Shown here: positions 47,268 to 57,732 of the stretch, piece by piece
Position numbering within the stretch: position 1 is the first letter of the stretch
How the letters are laid out: each line of letters starts with the position of its first letter
Translations under genes and position numbers: made by a program
Notes under the pieces: generated by a model
What the model saw: only the letters and a program-made list of their open reading frames with translations
The model's database searches: none
Told to the model about the DNA's origin: nothing
DNA from: Lysinibacillus agricola
Lineage (GTDB): Bacteria; Bacillota; Bacilli; Bacillales_A; Planococcaceae
Length of the DNA: 64,000 nucleotides
Assembly (NCBI RefSeq): GCF_016638705.1
Contig: NZ_CP067341.1
Span: 685,501 to 749,500 of the forward strand
Direction of reading: 5' to 3'

Positions 47268-47305
47268 CTATACCTAGTGCATCTTTTTGCGCTAGGTACC
47301 TTCTT
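47268..47305 (+). terminator. Probable terminator of glpX
   Basis: tacctagtgc (about 47270-47279) pairs with gcgctaggta (about 47288-47297), followed by a pyrimidine-rich tail rather than a clean T run. Confidence 0.6.
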
Positions 47306-47536
47306 CTAAATTTAAACCATCCCATAGTTTTATATGGCTATGTTATACTTCAATGTTTTTGTATGGTTGACTGAAGTACCTATAGCTCTGCTTCACACTG
47401 CTAATTTCTGACTTAAAAAAGAAAACGCTAACAGGTACGGAAAGAACAACTTAAAACAGAGCCAATCGTAAAAAAAACTTCTATGATAACCCCAATTTAA
47501 TTGCATTATATTTTGAAAAAGACTGGAGTTGTGCAT

Positions 47537-48820
47537 ATGTCTGCATTGACAATCGCTCAATTAGAAAACATGACGTTAAAAGAGCTTTACGCCCTTGCAC
47601 GCCAATATAAAATTTCATATTATAGCAAGCTAACGAAAAAAGAATTAATATTTGCTATTTTGAAAACACGTTCAGAGCAAGAGGGCTATTTCTTTATGGA
47701 AGGCGTACTAGAAATTGTTTCGCAAGAGGGCTTTGGCTTCCTTCGACCAATTAACTATTCACCAAGTAAAGAGGATATTTATATTTCTGCTTCTCAGATT
47801 CGTCGCTTTGACCTACGAAATGGGGACAAGGTGTCTGGTAAAGTACGTCCACCTAAAGAAAACGAACGCTATTATGGACTACTACAAGTGGATGCTGTTA
47901 ACGGCGAAGACCCAGAAGTGGCAAAGGAACGTGTGCATTTTCCTGCATTAACGCCTTTATACCCTGATCGACAAATTAAGCTTGAAACATCACAACGCAA
48001 TTTATCGACTCGTATTATGGATTTAGTGGCACCTGTGGGCTTTGGTCAGCGTGGATTGATCGTTGCACCACCAAAGGCAGGGAAAACATCGTTATTAAAA
48101 GAAATAGCGAATGCCATTACAACAAATTATCCTGATGCAGAGTTAATTGTCTTACTTATTGATGAACGCCCTGAGGAAGTAACTGATATTGAACGATCTG
48201 TGAATGCAGATGTAGTGAGCTCAACTTTCGATGAGGTCCCAGAAAATCATGTGAAAGTGGCAGAGATTGTGTTAGAACGTGCACGTCGCTTAGTTGAGCA
48301 TAAGCGTGACGTTATTATTTTAATGGACTCTATTACACGTTTAGCACGCGCTTATAACTTAGTTATTCCACCAAGCGGTCGTACGCTTTCAGGTGGTATT
48401 GATCCAGCTGCTTTCCATAGACCAAAACGATTCTTCGGTTCTGCACGGAATATTGAAGAAGGTGGTAGCTTAACAATTTTAGCGACAGCTTTAGTGGATA
48501 CAGGGTCTCGTATGGATGAGGTCATTTATGAGGAATTTAAAGGGACAGGTAATTTAGAGCTGCATCTTGATCGTCAATTAGCAGAGCGTCGTATTTTCCC
48601 TGCGCTTGATATCCGTCGTTCAGGTACACGTAAGGAAGAGCTTCTGCTTGAGCCTGAGCAACTTGAAAAGCTGTGGGCGATTCGTAAAACATTCTCGGAC
48701 GCACCGGATTTCGCGGAGCGCTTCCTGAAAAAAATACGTACGACAAAATCAAATGAAGAATTCTTTGAAAAGTTAAATGAAGATATGAAAAAAGCTACTA
48801 AAGGTAAGGGCCTACTATAA
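47537..48820 (+). CDS. rho: Transcription termination factor Rho
   Basis: 427 residues, the same length as B. subtilis Rho. N-terminal Rho-N helix bundle and the cold-shock-like RNA-binding domain (GFGFLRP) precede the RecA-type ATPase core: P-loop [12 protein letters not shown], Walker B with [11 protein letters not shown], and the Q/R loops. Homohexameric RNA helicase that ends transcription. The ATG at 47537 has ggag upstream; a longer frame from TTG 47501 lacks support. Confidence 0.97.
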   Translation: MSALTIAQLENMTLKELYALARQYKISYYSKLTKKELIFAILKTRSEQEGYFFMEGVLEIVSQEGFGFLRPINYSPSKEDIYISASQIRRFDLRNGDKVSGKVRPPKENERYYGLLQVDAVNGEDPEVAKERVHFPALTPLYPDRQIKLETSQRNLSTRIMDLVAPVGFGQRGLIVAPPKAGKTSLLKEIANAITTNYPDAELIVLLIDERPEEVTDIERSVNADVVSSTFDEVPENHVKVAEIVLERARRLVEHKRDVIILMDSITRLARAYNLVIPPSGRTLSGGIDPAAFHRPKRFFGSARNIEEGGSLTILATALVDTGSRMDEVIYEEFKGTGNLELHLDRQLAERRIFPALDIRRSGTRKEELLLEPEQLEKLWAIRKTFSDAPDFAERFLKKIRTTKSNEEFFEKLNEDMKKATKGKGLL

Positions 48821-48825
48821 ACATG

Positions 48826-48865
48826 AATCACCATTGACTAGTAATAGTTGATGGTGATTTTTTTC
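48826..48865 (+). terminator. Rho-independent terminator of rho
   Basis: aatcaccat (48826-48834) pairs with atggtgatt (48851-48859), followed by seven T. Confidence 0.88.
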
Positions 48866-48872
48866 ATTAAAA

Positions 48873-49001
48873 AGAGATTGTTCCGATAAAACGAGATAAT
48901 GTTCCGATAAATGCTGAGATTGTTCCGATAAAACGAGATAATGTTCCGATAAATGCTGAGATTGTTCCGATAAAATGAGGTAATATTCCGATAAAAATGA
49001 A
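48873..49001. repeat. 21-bp tandem array (CGATAAA type)
   Basis: Six units alternating between cgataaaacgagataatg plus ttc and cgataaatgctgagattg plus ttc, each exactly 21 bp, so a 42-bp higher-order unit is repeated. The following 49002-49220 is AT-rich and shows no gene. Confidence 0.93.
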
Positions 49002-49226
49002 ATTAGGTGGAGAATAAGCTTGGAAGCGGCTCGTCGTGGAAATCAGAGCCTTCTAATTAATGGAAATGGATAAAAATAGTTAATCGACACATCTGTTTTC
49101 TAATACTATTTTCCTGTTGGCGTATATATAAAATTACATGACTTAAATGTATAAAAAATGAAAAAACATGAATAAATCGTAGTAAAACAATCTATTAATT
49201 TACAATTTTTTATTGTATAATTTTGT

Positions 49227-49232
49227 TATAAT
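49227..49232 (+). promoter_or_regulatory. Probable -10 box of the zinc-ribbon gene pair
   Basis: TATAAT 23 bp upstream of the start codon in a very AT-rich stretch; no clear -35 at the right distance. Confidence 0.45.
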
Positions 49233-49254
49233 ATATAGGGAATGGTGATTATTA

Positions 49255-50640
49255 ATGGAATTTTGCACAACTTGTGGGGAGCAAAATAGTGAAGAAGCAT
49301 TGTTTTGTACAAACTGTGGTAAAAGCCTTCAGAATGCTCAACAAAAAACATCTGAGAAAAATGAACCAAAATTAAGTACTCAAGAAATAGCTCCCCTGCA
49401 AAAAATGACTAACAAACAGAAATGGATATATTCTATCTCAGGTAGCGTGTTGTTAGTGCTTATTATTGTACATTTTGTTCTAAGCAGTATATACGATCCT
49501 ACAAAGCAAATTAGTGCAATGAATGAAGCATACAACAATCAAGATAAAGAAGTTTTCTTTCAAGAGTTTTATGTAAAAGAAGGTACTGAAGCTAATGCCA
49601 AAAACTTTTACGCAATTGTTAAAGATTATGGTTGGACAAACTTACGAGATCAACTTACAAATGAGGTTGAACGAATAAAGAAAAATGAAAACCCTGACAT
49701 TATATACAATAATGGTGAGTTTATTTCTGCTAATAGTAAACCTATTTTATTTGGACTATATAACAAAGTTGAATTCACAGTTATTCCAACAGAGGTATAT
49801 ATTCATGCTCCTTTTAAAAATATGACGATAAAATTTGGTGATAAGGAAGTTGTTAGTAAAAGTGAAGGGGAAAAATTAAACCTCGGTAAATATATTCCAG
49901 GTGAGTATGCTTGGTCTTATAGCTATGAAGAAGGTTATATGCCTTTAGCAAACAAAGGTAATGTAATACTTAAAGCACAATCTGAAAATATTGCTGAAAT
50001 TGATATGGATTGGAATTTCCAGACAGTATCTGTGGATTCGGATTTAGAGGATGCCATAGTATATGTAAATGGTAAATCAACTGAAAAAAAAGTAAGTGAA
50101 TTAAGCGAGCTTTATCCAGCGCAACTAAATAGCAAAATTGAAATTTATGCGCAAAGTCAAGATAAAAATGGTAACGCAGTGAAGTCAGAGGTATTACCAT
50201 TAGAGAATGATTCAATCTATTTAGCCTTTGAGCATATTCGTACGGAGCAAAAAATGGCCGAACATGAAGATTTAATTAAAAATATTTATAAAAATTACCG
50301 TTCAGACTACGCATCAGCTATTCGATATACAAATTTTGATTACATTGAGGAATATTTTAAAGAAGGAAGCAAAATAAAAAAAGATTATGCAAAATTTGTA
50401 ACAGATCATGATAACATTCCTGGCTACAACTATGATTTTTTATTAAATGATATTACTGCATTTAAAACGTTATCAGATAAGCAATTTGAGTTACAGTCAT
50501 TCGAAACGTTTAATTATTCTTCAGATAAAGAAGGCTCTACTAATTATGAACGTAAAAAGAAGTATGTCTTTTCGTATGAAAATGGAGAATACTTTATTGA
50601 TGAAATTGTTGATTTAGATACGAAAAAGACAAAATTTTAA
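49255..50640 (+). CDS. TcaA/YvbJ-like zinc-ribbon membrane protein
   Basis: 461 residues. An N-terminal zinc ribbon (Cys4, Cys7, Cys18, Cys21), a basic-charged linker, one membrane helix (about 56-78), and a long extracytoplasmic region with repeated beta-rich modules, ending in an NTF2-like region (HEDLIKNIYKNYRSDYASAIR). This layout is that of TcaA of Staphylococcus and YvbJ of B. subtilis, linked to cell-wall stress and glycopeptide response. The exact role here is inferred. Ribosome binding site is weak (gggaatggtg). Not present between rho and rpmE in B. subtilis, and more AT-rich than its neighbours. Confidence 0.75.
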   Translation: MEFCTTCGEQNSEEALFCTNCGKSLQNAQQKTSEKNEPKLSTQEIAPLQKMTNKQKWIYSISGSVLLVLIIVHFVLSSIYDPTKQISAMNEAYNNQDKEVFFQEFYVKEGTEANAKNFYAIVKDYGWTNLRDQLTNEVERIKKNENPDIIYNNGEFISANSKPILFGLYNKVEFTVIPTEVYIHAPFKNMTIKFGDKEVVSKSEGEKLNLGKYIPGEYAWSYSYEEGYMPLANKGNVILKAQSENIAEIDMDWNFQTVSVDSDLEDAIVYVNGKSTEKKVSELSELYPAQLNSKIEIYAQSQDKNGNAVKSEVLPLENDSIYLAFEHIRTEQKMAEHEDLIKNIYKNYRSDYASAIRYTNFDYIEEYFKEGSKIKKDYAKFVTDHDNIPGYNYDFLLNDITAFKTLSDKQFELQSFETFNYSSDKEGSTNYERKKKYVFSYENGEYFIDEIVDLDTKKTKF

Positions 50641-50652
50641 CGAGGTGTATTT

Positions 50653-51459
50653 ATGAAAAACTGTTTAACATGTGGCCATACACAGGATGATGGGAAATTC
50701 TGTGGAAAATGTGGAACTCCATTTGAAAATGCTGCACTTGAGCAAGCTGCAACAATAAATAGCATGAGTGATGAACAACCACAGTCACAATATGCACAGA
50801 CTGATCAGGGGACTACGCAAAGTAGTGAGCAAATGGAATTAATTAAAAAGCAATCTAAGTTATACTTTAATTATTTTCTAGAACAAATTAAAATGCCGTC
50901 TACCAATTTTAATGTAGAAGCAGCTTGGAAAAATAGTGTTACCAGTATAATTCTCTATGTTTTATTAACAGCGTTATCAGTATTTGTGTTAATAAAAAAA
51001 TTCCTTTCTGGAGGATTTGGATTCTTTGAAAGCTATGGACCATCCTTCATTCAAGTATTTTTCTATATGTCTTTATTTATTTCTTTACTAATAGCAATAA
51101 ATGTATTAGCTATATTTTTAACCTCAAAACTATTTTCTGAAAATCTTAGTTTTACAAATGTTATTAGTAAAATAGGAAATTATTACACACTACCCGTTGC
51201 CATTACAGTTTTAAGTATTTTATTAGGCTTATTGGGATCATACAAGTATTCAATCATGATGTTATACATTGGATTTGTGTTAGTTCTTGGTTGTATCCCT
51301 ATTTTTGTAATGATTAAGTTGTTAAGTAATAAATCTAAAAGCATTGATAGTTTTTACGGTTTTATTTTCTATTTAGTAGTAACAGGTATTTTATCTGCAA
51401 TTATCTTCTCATTTATTATAGATTCAACTATAGGAAACTTTTTAGATTTCCTCTTATAA
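50653..51459 (+). CDS. Zinc-ribbon multi-pass membrane protein (Yip1-like)
   Basis: 268 residues. N-terminal zinc ribbon with Cys4, Cys7, Cys17 and Cys20, a Gln/Ser-rich linker, then five to six membrane helices from about residue 95 to the end. The layout resembles Yip1/YIP1-like zinc-ribbon proteins in Firmicutes; function unknown. It starts 12 bp after the TcaA-like gene with ribosome binding site cgaggtg, so the pair is an operon. Both carry the same type of zinc ribbon, suggesting they act together at the membrane. Confidence 0.72.
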   Translation: MKNCLTCGHTQDDGKFCGKCGTPFENAALEQAATINSMSDEQPQSQYAQTDQGTTQSSEQMELIKKQSKLYFNYFLEQIKMPSTNFNVEAAWKNSVTSIILYVLLTALSVFVLIKKFLSGGFGFFESYGPSFIQVFFYMSLFISLLIAINVLAIFLTSKLFSENLSFTNVISKIGNYYTLPVAITVLSILLGLLGSYKYSIMMLYIGFVLVLGCIPIFVMIKLLSNKSKSIDSFYGFIFYLVVTGILSAIIFSFIIDSTIGNFLDFLL

Positions 51460-51488
51460 ATACCTAATCGTTAATACATTCAAAACTA

Positions 51489-51518
51489 TTGTCAAATGTA
51501 TATTTTATATGGTATTAT
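51489..51518 (+). promoter_or_regulatory. Promoter of rpmE
   Basis: -35 TTGTCA (51489-51494), 18-bp spacer, -10 TATTAT (51513-51518). Confidence 0.55.
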
Positions 51519-51529
51519 TGCTAAGTATG

Positions 51530-51626
51530 CAACGTGTACATATGTAGCCGACATATTCGGGCTATGTAAGGTACAGTTCGATTATACTCTGTTCCAGATG
51601 GTTCAGGGCGAGAGGAGAAAACGAAT
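51530..51626 (+). ncRNA. Possible L31 autoregulatory leader
   Basis: The roughly 100-nt leader of rpmE contains short complementary segments (catatgtagc with gctatgt; gtacagttc) and a conserved-looking GC-richer block before the ribosome binding site. A leader family is known at this position in Firmicutes; I could not confirm the fold. Confidence 0.35.
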
Positions 51627-51830
51627 ATGAAACAAGGAATTCATCCAGATTACAAAGAAGCAACAGTAACTTGCTCTTGTGGTAATACTTTCAAAACTGG
51701 TTCAGTAAAAGAAAACATCGTTGTCGAGTTCTGCAACGACTGTCACCCATTCTATACTGGCCGTCAAAAATTCGCGTCTGCTGATGGTCGCGTGGATCGT
51801 TTCAACAAAAAATACGGTCTTAAAAACTAA
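51627..51830 (+). CDS. rpmE: Ribosomal protein L31 (zinc-binding type)
   Basis: 67 residues with the four zinc ligands Cys16, Cys18, Cys36 and Cys39 (CSC...CNDC), so this is the zinc-containing C+ form rather than the zinc-free paralog. [10 protein letters not shown] is diagnostic. Part of the 50S subunit and a zinc reserve. Ribosome binding site gagagga. A strong terminator follows. Confidence 0.97.
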   Translation: MKQGIHPDYKEATVTCSCGNTFKTGSVKENIVVEFCNDCHPFYTGRQKFASADGRVDRFNKKYGLKN

Positions 51831-51841
51831 TGTTAGTTTAA

Positions 51842-51876
51842 TACCTGCCAAGCATGTGCTTGGCAGGTATTTTTTT
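51842..51876 (+). terminator. Rho-independent terminator of rpmE
   Basis: tacctgccaagca (51842-51854) pairs with tgcttggcaggta (51857-51869), then seven T. Confidence 0.95.
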
Positions 51877-51954
51877 CAGTATAACCAATATAAATGAACG
51901 TTGATGCGAGTCTTTTCGGTATCCAGATCGACATGAAGAAAGGGAGAAGACAAA

Positions 51955-52527
51955 ATGGCACAGCTATATTTTAAACACGGTGCGATGAATAGTGGTAAAT
52001 CCATAGAAATTTTAAAAGTTGCGCATAACTATGAAGAACAACAAAAACCTGTAATGATGTTTACACCAGGCATAGATACGCGAGATGAAGTAGGCTTTAT
52101 CTCAAGTCGAGTAGGCTTACGTCAACAAGCCATTCCTGTTAATGATGATACAAATATTTTTGAGCTAGTAAAAAACAATGCTGTAAAACCATACTGTGTA
52201 CTCGTTGATGAAGTACAATTTCTAAAAAAAGAACATGTTTTGCAGTTAGCATATATCGTAGATGAGTTAGATATTCCAGTTATGGGCTTCGGTCTAAAAA
52301 ACGATTTCCAAAATGAGTTATTTGAAGGCAGTCAGTACATGCTTACATATGCAGATAAAATTGAGGAAATGAAAACAATTTGCTGGTTCTGTCATAAAAA
52401 GGCGACAATGAATTTGCGTGTTGATGAAAGTGGAAATCCTGTTTATACAGGTGATCAAATTCAAATTGGAGGGAATGATTCCTATTATCCAGTTTGTCGA
52501 AAGTGTCATGCGCATCCGCCGCTATAA
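51955..52527 (+). CDS. tdk: Thymidine kinase
   Basis: 190 residues, type II (TK1-like) thymidine kinase. P-loop [16 protein letters not shown] for Mg2+, and a zinc lasso with CWFCHKKA and CRKCH. Phosphorylates thymidine to dTMP in salvage. Ribosome binding site aagggag. Located between rpmE and prfA as in B. subtilis. Confidence 0.96.
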   Translation: MAQLYFKHGAMNSGKSIEILKVAHNYEEQQKPVMMFTPGIDTRDEVGFISSRVGLRQQAIPVNDDTNIFELVKNNAVKPYCVLVDEVQFLKKEHVLQLAYIVDELDIPVMGFGLKNDFQNELFEGSQYMLTYADKIEEMKTICWFCHKKATMNLRVDESGNPVYTGDQIQIGGNDSYYPVCRKCHAHPPL

Positions 52528-52682
52528 CGCAAAACGGCTCAGAAAAAGTAGCATACATGCGAAAATTTCCTTATACTAAGTAGTGGAAATAAAGAATGTT
52601 CATAAAAGTCATTACGCCTTAGCGTAATTCTCAGTAATACAAAAGAGCAAATGTCTTAAAAAATTAAATAGAGGTGAAATCC

Positions 52683-53759
52683 ATGTTCGATCGATTACAA
52701 GCAGTGGAGGATCGTTACGAAAGGCTAACAGAGCTTTTAAGTGATCCTGATATTGTGAATGACAGTAAAAAATTACGTGAATATTCCAAGGAACAATCAG
52801 ATATCCAGGAAACTGTAGATGCTTATCGTGAATATAAAAGTGTAAAAGAGCAATTAGCTGATACACGTGAGATGCTAGATAATGAAAAAGATTCTGAGAT
52901 GCATGAGATGGTGAAAGAAGAATTCAACCTTCTAAAAGAACAGCAAGAAGAGTTAGAAGAACGTTTACGTATTTTATTAATTCCAAAAGATCCTAATGAT
53001 AATAAAAACGTTATTATGGAGATTCGTGGTGCGGCTGGTGGAGACGAGGCGAATATTTTTGCGGGAGATTTATTCCGTATGTACTCTCGTTATGCTGAGA
53101 CACAAGGCTGGAAAATTGACGTGATGGAAGCGACGCCAAATCCAATGGGCGGCTATAAAGAAGTTATTTTTATGATTAACGGTCAAGGCGCATATTCAAA
53201 GTTCAAATTTGAAAATGGCGCACACCGTGTACAACGTGTACCTGCAACAGAATCTCAAGGGCGTATTCATACATCGACAGCGACAGTAGCTTGCTTACCT
53301 GAAGTTGAAGAAGTAGATGTTGACATCCATGAGAAAGATATCCGAGTGGATACATTTGCATCATCTGGTGCCGGTGGTCAATCCGTAAATACAACGATGT
53401 CAGCTGTGCGTATGACTCACTTACCGACAGGTGTTGTTGTATCGATGCAGGATGAACGATCACAAATTAAAAACCGTGAAAAGGCAATGAAAATTCTGCG
53501 TGCTCGTGTTGCTGATAAGTATATGCAAGAAGCACAAAAGGAAATCGACGCCACACGTAAATCAGCTGTAGGTTCAGGCGATCGCTCTGAGCGTATTCGC
53601 ACATACAATTATCCACAAAACCGTGTAACAGACCACCGTATTGGTTTAACGATTCAAAAATTAGACCAAATCGTCGAAGGTAGATTAGACGAAATCATTG
53701 ATACGCTCATTTTAGAAGAGCAAGCATCAAAGTTAGAGCGATTAAATGATGACCTATAA
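52683..53759 (+). CDS. prfA: Peptide chain release factor 1
   Basis: 358 residues. The GGQ catalytic motif is near residue 231 (SGAGGQSVN) and the PxT-type stop-codon-reading region is in [18 protein letters not shown] (PAT). Reads UAA and UAG and releases the peptide. ATG at 52683 follows agaggtg; a GTG at 52674 is within that site. Overlaps prmC by 14 bp. Confidence 0.97.
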   Translation: MFDRLQAVEDRYERLTELLSDPDIVNDSKKLREYSKEQSDIQETVDAYREYKSVKEQLADTREMLDNEKDSEMHEMVKEEFNLLKEQQEELEERLRILLIPKDPNDNKNVIMEIRGAAGGDEANIFAGDLFRMYSRYAETQGWKIDVMEATPNPMGGYKEVIFMINGQGAYSKFKFENGAHRVQRVPATESQGRIHTSTATVACLPEVEEVDVDIHEKDIRVDTFASSGAGGQSVNTTMSAVRMTHLPTGVVVSMQDERSQIKNREKAMKILRARVADKYMQEAQKEIDATRKSAVGSGDRSERIRTYNYPQNRVTDHRIGLTIQKLDQIVEGRLDEIIDTLILEEQASKLERLNDDL

Positions 53760-54606
53760 TAATGTAATGGGGGCCCTTCAATGGGCTTCTTCTTTTTTAG
53801 TGGATAATGGTCATGAGGAAACAGCAGCACGTATTGTCATGCAGCATATACTTGGCACTAGTTATTCAGAAGTAATGTTACATCTGCAGGACGTATTAAC
53901 AGCTGAACAAAAAGAGGAATTTAAAGAACTTATCGAAGAGCATGTGAGTGGACGACCTGTACAGTATTGTGTTGGCAGTGAAGAATTTTATGGTCGTTCA
54001 TTTATTGTCGATGAGTCAGTGCTTATCCCCAGACCTGAGACGGAGGAATTAGTGCTTGGAACAATCAATCGCATGAATAAAATGTTTAATGATCAAGCAT
54101 TGAAGCTTGCGGATATCGGAACTGGTAGTGGTGCAATTGCTATTTCTATGAAGCTAGAATGTCCAGAGCTAACAGTCATAGCTACTGATTTATCCGAAGC
54201 TGCTTTAGCTACAGCACAAAAAAATGCACAAAAGTTAGCGGCGGATATTGATTTTCGTCTAGGGGATTTAACGAAGCCTTTGTCAGGTGAGAAATTTGAT
54301 ATCGTTTTATCGAATCCACCTTATATCGCTTTTGATGAAGCGAAAGAGATGTCAAATACCGTGCTAGAGCATGAACCACATAATGCTCTTTTTGCAGAAG
54401 AAGACGGACTTATTTTATATAGAAAATTGGCTGAACAGCTACCAGCCCTTATGAATAAGCCAGCCCTTATTGGTCTTGAAATCGGTTATACACAAGGAGA
54501 GCAGGTGGCTCAATTCTTTAAAAATAGTTTTCCACAGGCTACCATTTCAATAGAAAAAGATATTAATGGTAAGCCCCGAATGATTTTTTGTGAAATTCAT
54601 GTATAA
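53746..54606 (+). CDS. prmC: Release factor glutamine methyltransferase
   Basis: 286 residues (HemK/PrmC). N-terminal helical domain, then a Rossmann methyltransferase with [15 protein letters not shown] for S-adenosylmethionine and the NPPY catalytic motif in [11 protein letters not shown]. Methylates the Gln of the GGQ motif in release factors. Overlapping prfA and thus coupled to its substrate's gene. Confidence 0.96.
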   Translation: MMTYNNVMGALQWASSFLVDNGHEETAARIVMQHILGTSYSEVMLHLQDVLTAEQKEEFKELIEEHVSGRPVQYCVGSEEFYGRSFIVDESVLIPRPETEELVLGTINRMNKMFNDQALKLADIGTGSGAIAISMKLECPELTVIATDLSEAALATAQKNAQKLAADIDFRLGDLTKPLSGEKFDIVLSNPPYIAFDEAKEMSNTVLEHEPHNALFAEEDGLILYRKLAEQLPALMNKPALIGLEIGYTQGEQVAQFFKNSFPQATISIEKDINGKPRMIFCEIHV

Positions 54607-54650
54607 AGTATCTTCTTCTTGCCCACAATGTTGAGCAAGGAGGGGTTTTT

Positions 54651-55241
54651 ATGTTAAATGAATACAAGTTTATTAGATTACCAAAACAAAATGTCTTTCT
54701 AGCTTTTGCAAGATTAGTATTAATTGCGATCGCTTTACAATTATGTATTTTATATATTCCATCATTAGTAGGTTTTGCGAAAGAAGCTACGAATTATGAG
54801 CAAGAAAATGATTTTCGTATACGCGTTATTGCCAATAGCAATACGACACAGGATCAGCTTGAAAAGGAGCAGCTTGTCAAAGATTTAAAGCCGTATTTTA
54901 AGCAAGTAGTAGCTAGTGCTGGAGCAGGAATTATGGATAATGAGCAAATTACTTCATTAAAACAAGAAATTGAAGCAGAAATAAAAGAAAATTATCCACA
55001 GCTTGATACACAAATTATACTTGGGGATAACTTATTTCCACCAAAGACACAGAACGCTGTGCTTTATCCACAAAATATGTATCAATCTATTGTCGTGAAA
55101 ATCGGTGATGCACGTGGTGATAACTGGTGGTGTAGCATATTCCCATCAATTTGTGAACCCGATAAAGAAGAACAAAAAGAAGAAGAGAAGGAACAGGTTA
55201 CATTCTTTTTATGGGAATGGATTAAAGGTTTTTTTGCATGA
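54651..55241 (+). CDS. spoIIR: Stage II sporulation protein R
   Basis: 196 residues. An N-terminal signal/membrane helix (about 17-43), then the SpoIIR core FRIRVIANSNTTQDQLEKE (split by position) and DARGDNWWCSIFPSICEPD. In B. subtilis this forespore-secreted protein triggers SpoIIGA processing of pro-sigma-E in the mother cell. Ribosome binding site aaggagggg. The C terminus is Glu/Lys rich and ends FFLWEWIKGFF. Its neighbourhood (prmC upstream, ywlC downstream) is conserved. Confidence 0.92.
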   Translation: MLNEYKFIRLPKQNVFLAFARLVLIAIALQLCILYIPSLVGFAKEATNYEQENDFRIRVIANSNTTQDQLEKEQLVKDLKPYFKQVVASAGAGIMDNEQITSLKQEIEAEIKENYPQLDTQIILGDNLFPPKTQNAVLYPQNMYQSIVVKIGDARGDNWWCSIFPSICEPDKEEQKEEEKEQVTFFLWEWIKGFFA

Positions 55242-55342
55242 ATTGTGCACAAATTCAGATAACTTATACACAATTTTTAATAAGTTATAAACATTATGTG
55301 GATAATTCAGTGAAAACGAATAATCGAAGGAAGGTATTTATC

Positions 55343-56377
55343 ATGGAAACCGTTTGCAAGAATGTGGATAGTAATGTGAATAGTCAGACAAATTATACAC
55401 AGGCTGTGGATATCTTAAATGCAGGTGAGGTTGTGGCATTTCCAACAGAAACGGTTTATGGCTTAGGAGCTGTAGCAACAAATGACACAGCAGTCAAAAA
55501 GATTTTTGAAGCAAAAGGTCGTCCTTCAGACAATCCGCTAATTGTCCACATTGGCACGAAAGAAGAAGTTGAACTCTATATAGAGCATATTTCAGAAGTA
55601 GCCAAAAAATGCATAGATTTATTTTGGCCAGGTCCACTTACGCTTGTTATGCCTGTAAAACCAAATGTGCTAGCAAACAGTGTGACAGCTGGACTAGCTA
55701 CTGTAGGCATTCGTATGCCAGATCATCCAGTTGCACTCGCATTACTTCGACAATTAAAAAAGCCACTTGCTGCGCCGAGTGCGAATCGTAGTGGGAAGCC
55801 AAGTCCTACAGAGGCAATACATGTTCAGGATGATTTGGGAGGGTACATACCTTATATTTTAGATGGAGGTTCTACTGGAATTGGGCTAGAATCCACAGTG
55901 TTAGATGTTACACACGAACCTCCAGTTATTTTACGTCCAGGTGGCATCACAAGGGAAATGTTAGAGGCTAAAATTGGTCCAGTTATTCAGCCGACAAAAA
56001 TAGAGCAAAAATTAGAGGCTACCCCAAAAGCCCCTGGTATGAAATATACGCACTATGCTCCAAACGCTCCTGTGCTATTAATTGAATGTGATTTAGAGAA
56101 AGTTCATGAGGCTGTACATCAATTACAAAAACAAGGGCATAAAGTAGCACTACTTGCTCCGGCTAGCTTTGAAGACATCGAGGCAGATTTTTATTTCTCA
56201 ATTGGAGAAGTTGGAAGTAAAGAAGAAATGGGTGCGACATTGTACCATGCATTAAGGGCCTGCGATAAAACAGCAGCTACAATTATCCTAGCGACTACTA
56301 CATCAACTGAAGGAGTAGGAGCTGCGATTATGAATCGACTTGAAAAAGCTGCTGGTGGAAAATGGTATACTCCCTAA
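55343..56377 (+). CDS. ywlC: Threonylcarbamoyl-AMP synthase (Sua5/YwlC type)
   Basis: 344 residues. N-terminal YrdC/TsaC domain (GEVVAFPTETVYGLGA, KGRPSDNPLIVHI, SANRSGKPSPT) plus a C-terminal Sua5 domain (PGMKYTHYAPNAPV), so it is the long form. Makes threonylcarbamoyl-AMP for the t6A37 tRNA modification. ATG at 55343 follows aggaagg; the frame extends upstream to 55238 without support. Confidence 0.95.
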   Translation: METVCKNVDSNVNSQTNYTQAVDILNAGEVVAFPTETVYGLGAVATNDTAVKKIFEAKGRPSDNPLIVHIGTKEEVELYIEHISEVAKKCIDLFWPGPLTLVMPVKPNVLANSVTAGLATVGIRMPDHPVALALLRQLKKPLAAPSANRSGKPSPTEAIHVQDDLGGYIPYILDGGSTGIGLESTVLDVTHEPPVILRPGGITREMLEAKIGPVIQPTKIEQKLEATPKAPGMKYTHYAPNAPVLLIECDLEKVHEAVHQLQKQGHKVALLAPASFEDIEADFYFSIGEVGSKEEMGATLYHALRACDKTAATIILATTTSTEGVGAAIMNRLEKAAGGKWYTP

Positions 56378-56396
56378 ATAAAATATTAAATGAAAA

Positions 56397-56434
56397 TAGT
56401 ATGCTAGAAGTTACTTCTGGCATGCTATTTTTTT
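56397..56434 (+). terminator. Rho-independent terminator of ywlC
   Basis: tagtatgctagaag (56397-56410) pairs with cttctggcatgcta (56414-56427 region), followed by seven T. Confidence 0.85.
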
Positions 56435-56435
56435 A

Positions 56436-56640
56436 ATCAGTGGGGATTTTCATCATTCCCACTGATTAATCATGCCTTCTCCCACCTAACTTCTTTGCTG
56501 TTGCTGAATTTTGAGGTGGGAGTGACGCTTCGCTTTCGGTACAGATAAATTGCTGCCCGTTAATAAACGGGATAAAAATCTGCTTAGATTCATGTATTCG
56601 CGCTATGGTTTGGAAAGCGTAGCGAATTTTTACCATAACA
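56436..56640. repeat. Dispersed intergenic element fragment with hairpins
   Basis: aatcagtggg (56436-56445) pairs with cccactgatt (about 56458-56467). ctcccacct recurs inverted as aggtgggag about 40 bp later, then gcttcgctttcg and a cagataaattg block as in the 3800-4022 element follow. No gene is visible up to 56761. Confidence 0.55.
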
Positions 56641-56761
56641 TAAGGTAATTGTTATGGTGGGGGGGACTTTTAACATCTTTTTTGTAAGGAAATTGTATTA
56701 TGATAATACTGTATTTTCGAGCATAAAATGATAAAATATTAGGGAGCGAAGGAGTGCTTTC

Positions 56762-57259
56762 TTGCAGGGGATTCTTGCAGGTATTATAACGTCTGTTGAT
56801 GTGATTGGTTTATATGTATTAATACCTAATGTTAGATATCGATTATTTTTGTCGGTGTGGACGGCTGCTTTGCATATGCTTTTCCCGTTACTAGGTTTCG
56901 AATTAGGAAACTATTTAGTTCGTTTCTTGTTAGAATGGGGACAATGGATTTCAAGTATTTTATTATTTTGTATCGGCTTGCATTTACTGTTATTCTCGCA
57001 AAAAGATGAGAAGGTAACAATTTCACCCATACTTTTAGCTGTGACCGCAAGCCTAGATACCTTTTCAGTAAGTGTTTCTTTTGGTATGCTAAACTTAGAG
57101 AAAACAGTATTTATTATTAGTGCAGGTGTGAGTGCTCTTATTTGCTCTTATGGGTCATTAGTCATTGCACGTAGAAGTCAAGTCTTACTGGGTAATAAAT
57201 TCCAAATAATTACAGGGGCTTTTTTAATCATTATGAGTTTTCTAGCTATTTGGCAATAG
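56762..57259 (+). CDS. ywlD: MntP-like membrane protein YwlD
   Basis: 165 residues, six predicted helices, DUF204/MntP family (putative manganese efflux). The second repeat keeps SLDTFSVSVSFGM, resembling the MntP D-A-F motif; the first repeat is weaker (SVDVIGLYV) but keeps the Asp. TTG start at 56762 after gaaggag. Between ywlC and ywlE as in B. subtilis. Whether it transports Mn2+ is unproven here. Confidence 0.85.
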   Translation: MQGILAGIITSVDVIGLYVLIPNVRYRLFLSVWTAALHMLFPLLGFELGNYLVRFLLEWGQWISSILLFCIGLHLLLFSQKDEKVTISPILLAVTASLDTFSVSVSFGMLNLEKTVFIISAGVSALICSYGSLVIARRSQVLLGNKFQIITGAFLIIMSFLAIWQ

Positions 57260-57283
57260 AGAAAACAGAGGAGGGTGATAAGT

Positions 57284-57724
57284 GTGAAAATACTATTTGT
57301 TTGTACCGGGAATACTTGTCGCAGTCCGATGGCAGAGGTTATTTTAAAACATAAACAAATTGACAATATTGAGGTCCGTTCAGCGGGTATTTATGCCATG
57401 CCTAATGCTGAAATGTCTGCACATGCACAACAAGTATTAAATGAAGCAAATATGACACATCAGCATTCAGCAACACAATTATCAATGACTGAAATAGAGT
57501 GGGCTGATTTAATTTTAACTATGACAACAGCCCATAAAGATACCATCATCGCCAATTGTCCAAATGCAGAACAAAAAGTTTTTACTTTTAAAGAATATAC
57601 AAGCGAAGGTAGCGTAGGAAATGTTGTAGATCCTTACGGTGGTAGTAAAGAAATTTATGAAGTAACTTTTGCAGAATTGAAGGAACTGGTAGAAAGCTTA
57701 GTAAAAAAACTTGAAGAGAATTGA
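57284..57724 (+). CDS. ywlE: Protein-arginine phosphatase YwlE (low-molecular-weight phosphatase family)
   Basis: 146 residues. The P-loop [13 protein letters not shown] holds the nucleophile Cys7 and Arg13; Thr11 in this loop is the residue linked to phosphoarginine preference in B. subtilis YwlE. The general acid Asp is in DPYGGS. It counters the McsB arginine kinase in stress response. GTG at 57284 follows gaggagggtg; GTG at 57275 is within that site. Confidence 0.94.
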   Translation: MKILFVCTGNTCRSPMAEVILKHKQIDNIEVRSAGIYAMPNAEMSAHAQQVLNEANMTHQHSATQLSMTEIEWADLILTMTTAHKDTIIANCPNAEQKVFTFKEYTSEGSVGNVVDPYGGSKEIYEVTFAELKELVESLVKKLEEN

Positions 57725-57732
57725 GGGGCGCT

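Noticed and set aside
48873..49001. CRISPR array
   Set aside because: Units are contiguous 21-bp repeats without unique spacers, and no cas genes are in the window.
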